NCBI GenBank assembly: GCA_949292215.1
Contig: CASEYW010000123.1
Span: forward strand, 34,135-98,134
Length of the DNA stretch: 64,000 nucleotides
Reading direction: 5' to 3'
From: an uncultured bacterium
Lineage (GTDB): Bacteria; Verrucomicrobiota; Lentisphaeria; Victivallales; UBA1829
This document shows, in pieces, positions 1 to 9,700 of the stretch. The position numbers were made by a program, and so were the translations under genes. Position 1 is the stretch's first letter. Each line of letters starts with the position of its first letter. A model generated the notes under the pieces. That model was not told the origin of the DNA. It was given only the letters and a program-made list of their open reading frames with translations, and did not search any database.

Positions 1-1749
1 AGAGCTGATTTTTCCCCAGGTCCGGTTGTTGAGCGCTGTCGGTGATCCTTCTTCCGGAACCCAGAAGAATTTTTTGAATTCAAGATTCTTCTGGATTCCC
101 TGTTTCAGCTTTTGCACAAGAACAGGATCGGCATCTTTCAGCGCTGAATATTTGTGCCAGATGGAGACAATGGAGAACAGATTCAGATGATCGTAGTTCC
201 CATCGGGTCCGAACTCCTCCAGAAAATATCCGGCGGGATGCTGGCCGTGTTTGGAGGCAGGGGTGAACAGATTGTCCAGGTATGCGTTCATCTGAAGTTC
301 GAAATAGCGGCGGAACCGGGGTTCCGCCGTCGCCAGATAGACATGAAGATGGCCGGAAATCATATCCGCCCACTGATTCGACTCATACGCCATGTAAGAA
401 GCAGATTTGTCGCCGATCGACATTACGGCGTCTCGCCAGATTTCCCGCGCTTCCTGTTCCAGAAGATGCTGCATCTGATACAGCCCCCTGGCAAGTGCAT
501 CGTAAGCAAAGAATGTATGGGTGATCGGATAATTTGTCCTGCGGAAATCGCCTTCACGGAGCAGATCGTCTCCCTGCATCAGGACAACATTCGAGAACGC
601 GGCAAGAACTGCCCGGTTGATCAACCCCTTGTTCTGATATGCGACATTCATTTCCGCAGGGATCGTAACGGTTCCGCTGAGAGCCGCAGCGGCAAAATAA
701 GCCCCCAGCCGGTTTTCCAGAAAGTTGCGCCGATTGCTCAGCCTTCCCCGTTTTTCCGGTGGAATCAGACAACCTGCCTGCAACTTTGACGGATCGGTCA
801 ACTGTTCCCGGCAGCCGCGGACAAGCATGCCGAGACTTCCGTATTTTCCGAACAGCAGACACTCCGTTTGCGGATGGCGCAGGTCCGCCGGAGCCCGGAC
901 GGGATACTTCAAATCGACAACAAAATCTTCCGGTTTGAATTTCAGTTCATAGATTCTTGCCCGCGCCGGGAGCGGACCGCCCAGAAGCGAACCGCCGACC
1001 GGAATGAGACCGCCTTTGAGTCTCATCGCCGCCTCGGGTGTCGGACACAGCAGTCCGGGCATTCCGTCGATTGCAACTCCTCCTCCGTTCGCCAGTACGG
1101 AAGTATCAACTGCAAGCACCTTTCCCGCAGGAAGAGCGCCAATCACTGTGAAAAAACGACGTTTGTTTTGCTGTCCTGCATAATCGGCAAGATTCTTTCC
1201 TTCAGATAGAACAGGTAGACGGAGTTTCCGATGGAAGGGAAAGGTCTCCACAATCAGTTTTTCCGAAGTTTCGGGAACATGCAGATACATCGTTTCCGGG
1301 AAGCGTTTTCCGATTCCAAGTGCCATCTCCCCGCGGATTCCCCAGATCTCCGTTTCGGGAAACGAAAGCGTGTACCGGTCGTTCGATCCGTTGGAGACGG
1401 AAATGCGCCAGATTCCGGCACGTCCTGCGGGAATCTTCAAAACGTATTCCTGGACCCGTGTTCTCTGAAGTCCCAGATCGGCATACGCAGCCAGTCTTCC
1501 CTCCGGATCGAACACGCGGAGAAGTGCAATGTTCGGCCAGCCGATGGCGTAACTCGGACATGCTCCAAAATGTTTCGAATCACGGATAAGACGGATCTCC
1601 TTCGGTCCGCCTTCCGGATACTCCGCAAGGATACCGAAGCCGCGTACATTTCCCCCGAGCGGGACAATATGCGGATCCAGCGTGATCATTTTCGGCGCAC
1701 CGGACACGGAAAGAAGCAGACAGAACAGAAACAGGCTCAATCGTTTCAT
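1..1749 (-). CDS. Exported glycan-active enzyme-like protein, 3' end outside the window
   Basis: An uninterrupted reading frame runs from an ATG at 1749 to the left edge (583 codons seen, no stop). The product begins with a signal peptide (MKRLSLFLFCLLLSVSG). Its ATG overlaps the TGA of the upstream lipoprotein gene as ATGA, so the two are probably translationally coupled. Residues from about 330 onward resemble the upstream protein: both contain a GLINR/ALINR-LAA helix, an SNQW motif, and an FG-DG-Y block followed by an IW pair. This looks like the helical toroid of polysaccharide lyases and related enzymes, so I read it as a diverged tandem copy. Family and substrate cannot be assigned, and the catalytic half may lie outside the window. 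Confidence 0.8.
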   Translation of the reverse strand, partial: MKRLSLFLFCLLLSVSGAPKMITLDPHIVPLGGNVRGFGILAEYPEGGPKEIRLIRDSKHFGACPSYAIGWPNIALLRVFDPEGRLAAYADLGLQRTRVQEYVLKIPAGRAGIWRISVSNGSNDRYTLSFPETEIWGIRGEMALGIGKRFPETMYLHVPETSEKLIVETFPFHRKLRLPVLSEGKNLADYAGQQNKRRFFTVIGALPAGKVLAVDTSVLANGGGVAIDGMPGLLCPTPEAAMRLKGGLIPVGGSLLGGPLPARARIYELKFKPEDFVVDLKYPVRAPADLRHPQTECLLFGKYGSLGMLVRGCREQLTDPSKLQAGCLIPPEKRGRLSNRRNFLENRLGAYFAAAALSGTVTIPAEMNVAYQNKGLINRAVLAAFSNVVLMQGDDLLREGDFRRTNYPITHTFFAYDALARGLYQMQHLLEQEAREIWRDAVMSIGDKSASYMAYESNQWADMISGHLHVYLATAEPRFRRYFELQMNAYLDNLFTPASKHGQHPAGYFLEEFGPDGNYDHLNLFSIVSIWHKYSALKDADPVLVQKLKQGIQKNLEFKKFFWVPEEGSPTALNNRTWGKISS

Positions 1750-4709
1750 TGTTTTTCTCCGGGTTCAATCGTATAGGAAAAGCGGATGGTTTCATCCTGT
1801 TTCAGTTTTGCGGGGAACGTCATTACAAACGAACCTCCGGAAGAGGCGATCGCGCGATAGCGGAAGGGCGTCAGAAGCCGGAAATCATACGGCTTGTCAA
1901 ACGTGATCCGCATAGAGGAACCGTTTTTGTCCTTCACAACGATCCGGTCCGCACGGAAGGGCGGATTGTTCCAACGAAGAGTTTCCAGAGAACGGGTCGG
2001 TGCCCTGGGACGGGTCGGAGTGTTTACCGTTTCGGGAAGAGACAGGGGTGTTGCCGTGCCGTTGAGGGTTATGGCAACAGTTTTTTCGTCGGCGGCGAAC
2101 GGAATGGAATGGTTGAGCTCCAGACCATCAAAATCCGTCAGAGCGCTGATCTCTCCGCGAACATGAATTTTTTCCCCGTCAAAGAGGAGAGTTCTCGTCA
2201 CATCCAGCGGAACAAGCGGAATCTTCTCGCGAATGACATAGCGTTTTTCATTCTCCCGGAAGGAAATCTCCGGCTGAGCGTAGCAGGAGGCAAAGACTTC
2301 GGGATTCACATCCGCCTTGCGCCAGACACGGAAAAGCGGTTTGCGGGCGCGTCCCCACACGGTATTGGAATCGCCCACGGTGTGATTCTGTCCCAGAATC
2401 GCAACTCCGTATCCCTGCATGTAGACCCCCGAAAGAGCTCCCGGCTTGGCGGCGCGGTCGTATCCGCCGTACCCCATCGCGGCGGGTCCGTCGAAATCCA
2501 GAGAGTTCGTGCCGCGCAAAACGATTTCCGACCAGTCGCACCACGGCTGCGGACGGGGACCCGTATAAAGAATGCAATAGGTACGGCCCGATTTGATAAA
2601 CAGGTATTTTTCCGCGATATTGCGGACGAAATCCCCCGGCTCCAGACACGGCCACGGCTTCGCCGGGATGCTGCCTTTTTTCCCTTTCCAGAGATCAAGA
2701 TAGGTCACGCGGCCGATCATTTCCTCCGGCTGTCCGTTCTTATGAGTCATGTAGCGGGTCCGGAAATTCAGGTCCGTGGGAGAACAGGTATGCGAAAAGG
2801 TGTTGAAATTCTTTTCCTGCCCATCGCGCTTGAGCATGGTCAGATGCGTTTTCAGAATATTGAAGCGGTCGAACCAGCGAACCGTATCCTCGCAGGGAAA
2901 CTGTTTCCAGATATCGCCCCAGAGCCAGGTCTGCTCGCAGGTGTATTCGCCGTCGAATCCGAATTGTTCCATCATGCAGCCGGCATCGGTGAGTCCGGCG
3001 TCGGAATCAAGCCGGCCGACCCGGTCGTCGAAGGAGGTGCGGTCCGGTTCGATCCGTCCGTAGAGATTCGGTGTGGCGACAAGGCGCTGAGCCCGCTGAA
3101 TCTCCTCCTTCAAATCTGCATCTCCGAGCCAGTTCCAGATTTTTACCATCGAACTCATATTGTATCCCCACTGATTTGACACTTCGGCAACGTGCATGTT
3201 TTTGCGTCCCGAGGCCCACAGGCGATAGACCTGTTTCCAGGATTCCTGCACTTCCGCGGGGAACTGATTGAGAAATCTGCCGAGATCGGTGGGAATCGTC
3301 ACATGCCAGGGGTCCAGTCCGAGCCCGTACCAGTTGGAGCGCGTGCTGACATCCCAGAATTCCTTGACTTCGGAAGGCCTCGTAAACGGCATATCCGATC
3401 CGTCGAACCGATAGATGGAAGACATCCGGTTCATCAGCGGAATCGCCGCCAGCAGACACCGGTTGATCAGCGCACGGTTCCCGTAATACGGATTTTCCGG
3501 AACGTCAAGCGCGGCTGCTGCGACAAGCACATCGATACAGCGGGGACCGCGCGGAAAACGTCCATCCAGTCTGCCGAAATGGGGAGATGAGGGGTTCAAA
3601 TTCTGTTTTTTCAATGCCTCATCAACTTGCTTCAGCGTGAATTTCGTTTTCCGGAACTCAAGCCGGACATTGTTCCGGACGACGGGAACCTTCACTTCCA
3701 GATCAGCAGGTTTCAGCGAGTCGCTCCAGCGACGGAATACACGCGTGAAATGATGCAGAGAGAATCTTCCCTTTTCGTCCCTTTCCACTCCGCCGCGAAT
3801 GGCCTTCGCAGTTGCGGCATCCGGAGCGAAGACAAACGGGAAACCGCGCCCGTGCAGGCAGGTCCCCGGTTTTACTCCGGAAATCTCCAGTTGATACACA
3901 GCATCTTTGCGGATTTTCTCCGGCATAAGGAACGTGCAGAACCCTTTTGCTTTCGCGGATGCCACTACTTTTCCTGTTTCGTCGCGGAGAGTCATTTTCA
4001 CAGAATAAGGCAGTTCTTCCTCCGTTACGGAAATCACGATATCCTCTGCATCTTCCGGGACATAAAACCAGCTTTTCTCAAGCGTTTTCCCGACTATCGC
4101 CAGAGGACCCGTTCCGGGATGGATGGCAGTTGGAATCGGACGGTCCGGAGTCATGGAAACAAAATGGTCCCAGCGTCCTGTGACCAGCACGCGGTAAAGC
4201 CCTTTTCCTCCGGCGGGGACCTCCAGATCCATCACGCGGAACGGAAGTTTTTCCGGATTCCGGAGATACGGTGAGCGACTCTTCCCGGGTGGCATTCCAC
4301 CCGGAGTGTTCGCCCGGTGGTACTGACGATAGCGGAAATCGGCAAAGGGATCATAGATGCCGTCCTGATGAGCAAAGTTTCCGCCCGTGATTCCGTCATC
4401 TTCCAGACGTGCCGCGGCAAGAATGCGATCGTCCGGCCCGACCACCTGGAAAAACAGCGGTGCAGGTGCATGGACGTAGGTGTTCATATCCCGTACCGTA
4501 AACCGGAGACGGAACCCGCTTCCCCGGTCATCTTTCAAATGAAACAGAAGATTCTCTCTGGGGCGCCAGATAACATCCTCTCCAAGATAAGCCGTTCCCG
4601 CGGTTGTTCCTCTCCATGCCGGGATATGAACGGATTTTTCCGCGACAATACATCCGGTCGCACCGAAAAGAAGAGCCGCTGTTCCCGCAGCAATGATTTT
4701 TTTCCACAT
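1746..4709 (-). CDS. Large surface lipoprotein, probable polysaccharide lyase/hydrolase
   Basis: The 987-aa product starts with a lipoprotein signal peptide; the lipobox is GATGC with Cys20, so it is probably lipid-anchored outside the cytoplasm. I chose the ATG at 4709 rather than an in-frame ATG 165 bases upstream because only this start exposes the signal peptide, and because it lies 16 bases after the pseudopilin stop. The N-terminal third looks beta-rich. The middle (about 380-720) is helical with many Trp and Tyr residues, including SNQWGYNM. The last 250 residues look like a beta-sandwich. This order resembles heparinase or alginate-lyase type enzymes, but I see no decisive catalytic motif. 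It is the third gene of a GntR-pseudopilin operon. Confidence 0.75.
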   Translation of the reverse strand: MWKKIIAAGTAALLFGATGCIVAEKSVHIPAWRGTTAGTAYLGEDVIWRPRENLLFHLKDDRGSGFRLRFTVRDMNTYVHAPAPLFFQVVGPDDRILAAARLEDDGITGGNFAHQDGIYDPFADFRYRQYHRANTPGGMPPGKSRSPYLRNPEKLPFRVMDLEVPAGGKGLYRVLVTGRWDHFVSMTPDRPIPTAIHPGTGPLAIVGKTLEKSWFYVPEDAEDIVISVTEEELPYSVKMTLRDETGKVVASAKAKGFCTFLMPEKIRKDAVYQLEISGVKPGTCLHGRGFPFVFAPDAATAKAIRGGVERDEKGRFSLHHFTRVFRRWSDSLKPADLEVKVPVVRNNVRLEFRKTKFTLKQVDEALKKQNLNPSSPHFGRLDGRFPRGPRCIDVLVAAAALDVPENPYYGNRALINRCLLAAIPLMNRMSSIYRFDGSDMPFTRPSEVKEFWDVSTRSNWYGLGLDPWHVTIPTDLGRFLNQFPAEVQESWKQVYRLWASGRKNMHVAEVSNQWGYNMSSMVKIWNWLGDADLKEEIQRAQRLVATPNLYGRIEPDRTSFDDRVGRLDSDAGLTDAGCMMEQFGFDGEYTCEQTWLWGDIWKQFPCEDTVRWFDRFNILKTHLTMLKRDGQEKNFNTFSHTCSPTDLNFRTRYMTHKNGQPEEMIGRVTYLDLWKGKKGSIPAKPWPCLEPGDFVRNIAEKYLFIKSGRTYCILYTGPRPQPWCDWSEIVLRGTNSLDFDGPAAMGYGGYDRAAKPGALSGVYMQGYGVAILGQNHTVGDSNTVWGRARKPLFRVWRKADVNPEVFASCYAQPEISFRENEKRYVIREKIPLVPLDVTRTLLFDGEKIHVRGEISALTDFDGLELNHSIPFAADEKTVAITLNGTATPLSLPETVNTPTRPRAPTRSLETLRWNNPPFRADRIVVKDKNGSSMRITFDKPYDFRLLTPFRYRAIASSGGSFVMTFPAKLKQDETIRFSYTIEPGEKQ

Positions 4710-4725
4710 AACCCGCACTCTTTCT

Positions 4726-5502
4726 TTATTGAAACACTTCACCGCGTGCATAACGATATCCGGAAGGCGGAGTCGGAACGGTGATCGCCGCAGTGGGCAA
4801 TGCCGCAACATGACCATCGCAGAGCAGAAGGGTGGAGGTTGCATTGACGGGATGAACGCCGCTGCCTCCGGCATTCAAGCCGCTGCCCCCATGATAGGAA
4901 AACGGTGTACTACCGAGAAGTCCGGTATAGACCGTCGGTGGAGTTCTTGTACTGCTCCAGATCGCTGTGTTTGCCTCATGGCGCAGGAAAGTTGCGGATG
5001 GTCGTTTAACCCGGTCCAGTCTTGCTGCTTTGTTCGGAAATCCGGAGATGTTTGAGGAATTCGAGGTGGTGAACAGCATGATCGGATATCCATAGGACGA
5101 ATACTGTCCAGTGGAGCCTCTCCACTCATTTGGGGTTCCCGGGCAGAAAAAGGCACTTCGTTTGTAGTGTGCTTTTCCACTTTCAACGTTCAGGTATTTT
5201 GTAAAGTTGGAATCCGCAATGAAGCGTTTGCGGGCAGCGCTCGAAGACCTTGTGTAGTCATAGCGCATGACCTCGTAGTCGGAAGAATAACCGATTTCCG
5301 CATAATAAACCTGTTTGATATTTCCCTTGCAGCCGGCTTCCAGAGCCTTCCTTCTGGCGGTTGCCAGTGCCGGAAGAAGAATACAGACAAGTATTGCAAT
5401 AATTGCAATTACAATCAGGAGTTCTATAAGAGTAAATTTCAGATTCGTGTGTTTCAACGATCGAGTTTCCAATAACGCGATTTTCGGCCTTGTCGTATTC
5501 AT
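4726..5502 (-). CDS. Pseudopilin-like protein with prepilin N-terminus (module A)
   Basis: The 258-aa product has a 22-residue polar leader, then [17 protein letters not shown] and LLPAL, the N-methylated helix of type IV pilins and type II secretion pseudopilins with Glu5 present. The residue before the cut is Lys, not Gly. Two cysteines (EAGC and FFCP) and a late His followed by DGH match the other five copies in the window. Start codon ATG at 5502 has AAAGG about nine bases upstream. It begins 7 bases after the regulator stop and ends 16 bases before the lipoprotein, so the three genes form one operon. The role is inferred: a pilus-like or secretion-fibre subunit dedicated to the downstream enzyme. 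Confidence 0.88.
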   Translation of the reverse strand: MNTTRPKIALLETRSLKHTNLKFTLIELLIVIAIIAILVCILLPALATARRKALEAGCKGNIKQVYYAEIGYSSDYEVMRYDYTRSSSAARKRFIADSNFTKYLNVESGKAHYKRSAFFCPGTPNEWRGSTGQYSSYGYPIMLFTTSNSSNISGFPNKAARLDRVKRPSATFLRHEANTAIWSSTRTPPTVYTGLLGSTPFSYHGGSGLNAGGSGVHPVNATSTLLLCDGHVAALPTAAITVPTPPSGYRYARGEVFQ

Positions 5503-5509
5503 GCGGCAG

Positions 5510-6544
5510 CTACCTTTCTGTGTTCTGTTGGTTCTCGATTAATTTCGGCATGTATTGTTTATGTACCGGCGGACCGCTGAATCCGTTGATCCGGCGGATC
5601 AGAAGCCGTGCGGCCTCCGATGCGATCTCTCTCCGGCAGAGTTCAAAAGTTGCTGGACGTGCCGGAGGAAGAAACGACTTGAGTTTCGGATCATTGTTGC
5701 AGGAGATCAGATGCACATCGCGCCCGGGCAGAATTCCTTTTTCATACAAGTATCCGGCTGCCAGACTTGCCGCATCGTCCGTTCCGCAGAAAAGTCCGGT
5801 TGGCGGTTCCGGACGGTTCATCAGAGCATCCAGCTGGGCGAGAATGAACTGTTCGGAAAATGTTTCGGGATTTTCAGGCGTGAAACAGCAGACCGCACCC
5901 GCATGCTGTACCGTTTCCGCAAATATGCGACAACGGGTACGGAAGATTTCCGCGTTCCGGTATCCGACATATGCCAGTTTCCGATCTCCTTTTTTCAGCA
6001 GATATTCCGCCGCCAGTTTCCCGATCACGACATTGTCATAGGTGATGTGATCGAAACGGGCTTTCTCGCCGCTCATTCCGAGAACCCGCACGCATGGCTT
6101 TTCATAAAACTGCTTCGGGCGCAGAAAATGATCTCCCACAATCATGATCATGCCGTCGATCCTTTTTGCCAGTGCGGCGAGTGCTGTTTCCGACTTGCCA
6201 TAGATGTTTTCGTAAATCATGAAGCAGTTCGATTCCGCAAGAATTTTCTGAATTGCTCCTACCACCGGTGCGAAAAATGGAGCCTCCATGAAATTCACAT
6301 CAGGATCATGGTATGCAAACAGGATGTTCTTCTGCTGGCGGACATACGTTCCCTTGCGCGGAATCCGGTAAACCAGATTCTCCTCTTCCAGATGGTTGAT
6401 CGCTTTGTTGACCGTCATGAAATTCACATCGTATTCCAGAGCAAGCTGTTTGACTCCGGGCAGAGTCCCGGTCAGTTCCCCGCAGAGAATCCGTTCCCGG
6501 ATTTTCCGCTGAACAATTTCATATTTGCTTGGAATCGCCCCCAT
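5510..6544 (-). CDS. GntR-family regulator with LacI-type sugar-binding domain
   Basis: The 344-aa product has a GntR winged helix at residues 6-70 ([18 protein letters not shown], then [15 protein letters not shown]). A periplasmic-binding-protein-like sensor follows (about 72-340) with [16 protein letters not shown] and the LacI-type phrase HLISCNND. It should bind DNA near its own promoter and release it when a sugar or oligosaccharide binds. GGAG sits 7 bases before the ATG. It is the first gene of the operon running through the pseudopilin to the left edge, so it probably controls its own synthesis together with the enzymes. Confidence 0.9.
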   Translation of the reverse strand: MGAIPSKYEIVQRKIRERILCGELTGTLPGVKQLALEYDVNFMTVNKAINHLEEENLVYRIPRKGTYVRQQKNILFAYHDPDVNFMEAPFFAPVVGAIQKILAESNCFMIYENIYGKSETALAALAKRIDGMIMIVGDHFLRPKQFYEKPCVRVLGMSGEKARFDHITYDNVVIGKLAAEYLLKKGDRKLAYVGYRNAEIFRTRCRIFAETVQHAGAVCCFTPENPETFSEQFILAQLDALMNRPEPPTGLFCGTDDAASLAAGYLYEKGILPGRDVHLISCNNDPKLKSFLPPARPATFELCRREIASEAARLLIRRINGFSGPPVHKQYMPKLIENQQNTER

Positions 6545-6591
6545 AACATCTCCGAATCGTTGATTGCCGATATCGCTTATAGCTATATTAC

Positions 6592-6620
6592 ATTATACAA
6601 CAAAAGTGTGGAAAAGACAA
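6592..6620 (-). promoter_or_regulatory. Sigma-70-type promoter of the 6544 GntR operon, with nearby palindrome
   Basis: On the minus strand, -35 TTGTCT (6620-6615) and -10 TATAAT (6597-6592) are separated by 17 bases. A perfect palindrome TATAGCTATA at 6578-6587 lies at the expected transcription start and is a plausible operator for the encoded GntR regulator. The operator role is inference. Confidence 0.7.
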
Positions 6621-6677
6621 CCCCCCCTGTTCTGAAAAAATAAGGAAAGATGATCATAGAGATCCGGTGAGGAAAAA

Positions 6678-6714
6678 AGAAACGGCGGGAAACTTTAAAA
6701 TTCCTGCCGTTTCT
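6678..6714 (-). terminator. Rho-independent terminator of the 6739-10818 gene
   Basis: The arms AGAAACGGCGGGAA (6678-6691) and TTCCTGCCGTTTCT (6701-6714) pair over 14 positions with one G-T pair and a 9-base loop. Read on the minus strand, the hairpin is followed by a run of T residues. It separates the CBM/glycosidase gene from the next GntR operon. Confidence 0.8.
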
Positions 6715-6738
6715 TGTGAATTCAACTTTTTGCTGCTT

Positions 6739-9700
6739 TTACATTGATCCTGCAAGAATCATCAGCGGCCAGAGATGAGGACTGGCATCGCAGTGAGCTC
6801 CCGGAGCGGTTGCCAGACTCATTCCTTTGTTGCCCATGGTGCCGTCGTCCATGCGGTCATGGAGGTAGAGCGCAAACCCGGCGACCGTTCCTTTCTGAAG
6901 GCGCATCGGCTCCAGATAGCGCTGCGGGAATGTGATTGTGTAAACATATTTTGTTTTGGAAATGCGCTGGAAATCGCAGCGGATCTTTTTTGCGGCTTCC
7001 TCTCTGGAAGGCATATTTGGTCCGCCGGCGTACTCCTGGAAGACCTCGCGGAGACGGCAGACGAGTCCGGGACCGCTTGCACCTTCCCGGTTGCCCGTGC
7101 AGAAGTCGTAACGGTAGTCGTCCAGATCGAATCCGCCTTTGCGGAGGCGGCCGTTGGCGCCGCAGTCAAAATAGACCTCCAGAGCGCCGTCAAGACGGTA
7201 AAGGTGTCTTTTTTTCGCTTCGGCGGAGCTCCAGAATGCGGGATCATCCACCTGGAAGAGATCATCTTCCGCTTCGATTCTCAGATAGAAATTCTCTTGA
7301 TCCCATGCCGCCCGGAACAGAGCGGAAAGATCACCCGGATGCCCGCCGGGAGTCCGCTTCAGATTGATTTCCGGACGGTACAGGTTCGTCATCCGGATTG
7401 CAGGAATTTTTGTCCAGTCCGGAGGACCATTTATCTGTGGGACATAGAAATAATCCATGTCCCATTCTCCCGCAAGCTCTGCGGTACCGGGCTGTATCAG
7501 GCGGTAAGAGAGTTTCTTCCGGAAAATCTCTCCGGAACGTGGGGAGAGGGATTCCGGCAGAGAGAGCATTGTGGTCCGGTTTCCATCGACTTTGAAGGGA
7601 TGGGCAGCCGAGCCGAGAAACAGAGTTCCGCTTTGCGTCCGCCCGGTCAGATTCGTAATGAGTGCGGAAATCTTCCCGGAAAGATCCGGTTTGAAGGAGA
7701 TCTGAAGACTTGCTCCGGCACCAAGCACCTCGGCATTCTTCAGCGCGGAAACAAGACGTTCCGGGTTCCGGGTACGCAGAAACAGCGGAGCGGGAGTCAG
7801 ACGGAGATCCGTCCAGCCGTCCGGACCCGGTTTCACGGAATACTGCTTTCCCATCAGATCGAACAGTTCCGGGATTTCCCCATTGAATTTTACCCGCATG
7901 ACAGGACCGCGGATCACGCCCCGTTCCACATCATCGTTGGTGCACCAGAGCGCGGCAACGCCGTTTCCGCGGTCGTCCCGGAATGCGTAGCCTCTCATGC
8001 CGGAGGCCGGACGGATATCGGCAAGGAATTCCGGTTTCGCCAGAAGACGCCCCAGTGTATTGATGCCGAACAGAAACGCACTCGGGGTCAGATTCAAATC
8101 CAGCAGGGTGCGGTGATCCGTCTGCCAGGTGTTGTAATGCGGAATCCGTGGCCAGTATTTCAGGCAGATGATATACTGGCGAGCCAGAAGAGCTGCATGG
8201 AGGAATTCATGCAGTCCCAGATCGTAGGAGGGCTGACCTCCGGAATAGGTGTAGTCGGGACCGTCGCCCCAGAGACAGGGACCGCCTCCGCCGCCCTCGT
8301 TCAGGAACAGCGGCGTCTCCGGACCGTAACCGAATTTTGCAACGCTCGTGATGAGCTGCTGGATTGCTTCATCGAGATCCTCATTTCCCTGAGTTCCGTC
8401 AACGGCTCCGTAGGGATGAATCGCGATGGCGTCCCACTTGATGTCCGGTGTCGCTTTCAGATATCCCTCGACAGCATCCTTTCCCCGGATCTTTCCATAT
8501 CCGGAAGTTCCGCCGGAAGGCATCACCAGCGCTTTCGGATTGCCACGCTTGACACCGCGGTAGACCGCCCGCTGGAGTTTGGAAAATTCGGCATAATCGC
8601 GGCGCTTCACGATGCACGGCATCAGAATCTCCTCCTCGGTGCCAAACGACCAGACCCGGACATACGGATGCTCCTTTGCGGAACGGTAAGCCAGATCCTC
8701 CACCCGTTTGACAATCTCATCGGAATAAGTCTCAAGGATCGGGCCGACTTCCTTTGCCTGTTCGGGGGTCCGCCAGATTCTGGAATCCAGCTGCATCATG
8801 AGCCGGTAATCGGGGTTCTGCGTCCGGAGATTCCAGTTCTTCGAACTCAGCGAGAGAACAGAGTTCACACAGTGCGTGTAATCGGTGACATGATACTTTT
8901 TGCGGAGTTCATAGCCGAGCGGATTCCGGATCCGTCCTTCTCCGTAACTGGTGGAACCGCCGAAACCGAAACGCTGCATCAGATCCAGACGCTCCTCGGT
9001 CCGGAACATTGTGGTTGCAAATAGAGCTCCGTACAGATCTTTTGTCGCATGGGAAGCGTTGAGCGAACGGATCAGGGAGAAGCGGTAGAAATCATAATAC
9101 GGCTTCATACCGGAAACAACATAGCGGACCTGCAGAAGCCCGGGTCCCGGCGCAAGGCCGAGCGAATCAAACGGCAGGTCCACAGATTTTCCAGCCTGAA
9201 CAGGAAGTGTTTTCCGCCAAAGAACCTTTTTGTAAAAATCCATCAGAATGAATTCCGCGGAACCGGAAACGCCCTCTTTTCCGGAAACGTCGAATTTTGC
9301 CTGGATCGGGGTCCCATATTCAATGTTGTTGTCCGGATGGGAGGTTTTCAAAACTCCTTCCAGGGGAGATGAGACAAATTCGGTCGCCTTGTCTCCGCGT
9401 TCGTACTGAATGCCGTCGAGCCAGACTTTTCCACCCAGTCCGTTTGCTCCGATCACCACGGCAACCGGAGAGCCGTCGGAAGTGAAAGTCGTGGAAAAGC
9501 GTTTCCATTCTGCGGTCAGCGGATACGGTTTGCTCCGTTCGGTATAGGAGCGCGGAAACTGACCGCCCTGCTTGCGGCTGCTGAGAGCAAAACGGATCGA
9601 AGCGCCTTCCTTTTCCGCTTTTGCATAGAAGCTGATGGTGTAGAGCTGTCCCTTACGCCCGGGCAGGGAAAAACTCATCGGGGCGGAAACTCCGTACTGG

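Noticed and set aside
1749..3179. A 476-codon open frame on the plus strand
   Set aside because: It is antisense to the lipoprotein gene and lacks a start signal.
6775..9024. A 749-codon open frame on the plus strand
   Set aside because: It lies wholly antisense to the secreted glycosidase gene, has no ribosome site or domain motif, and reflects codon bias of the real gene.
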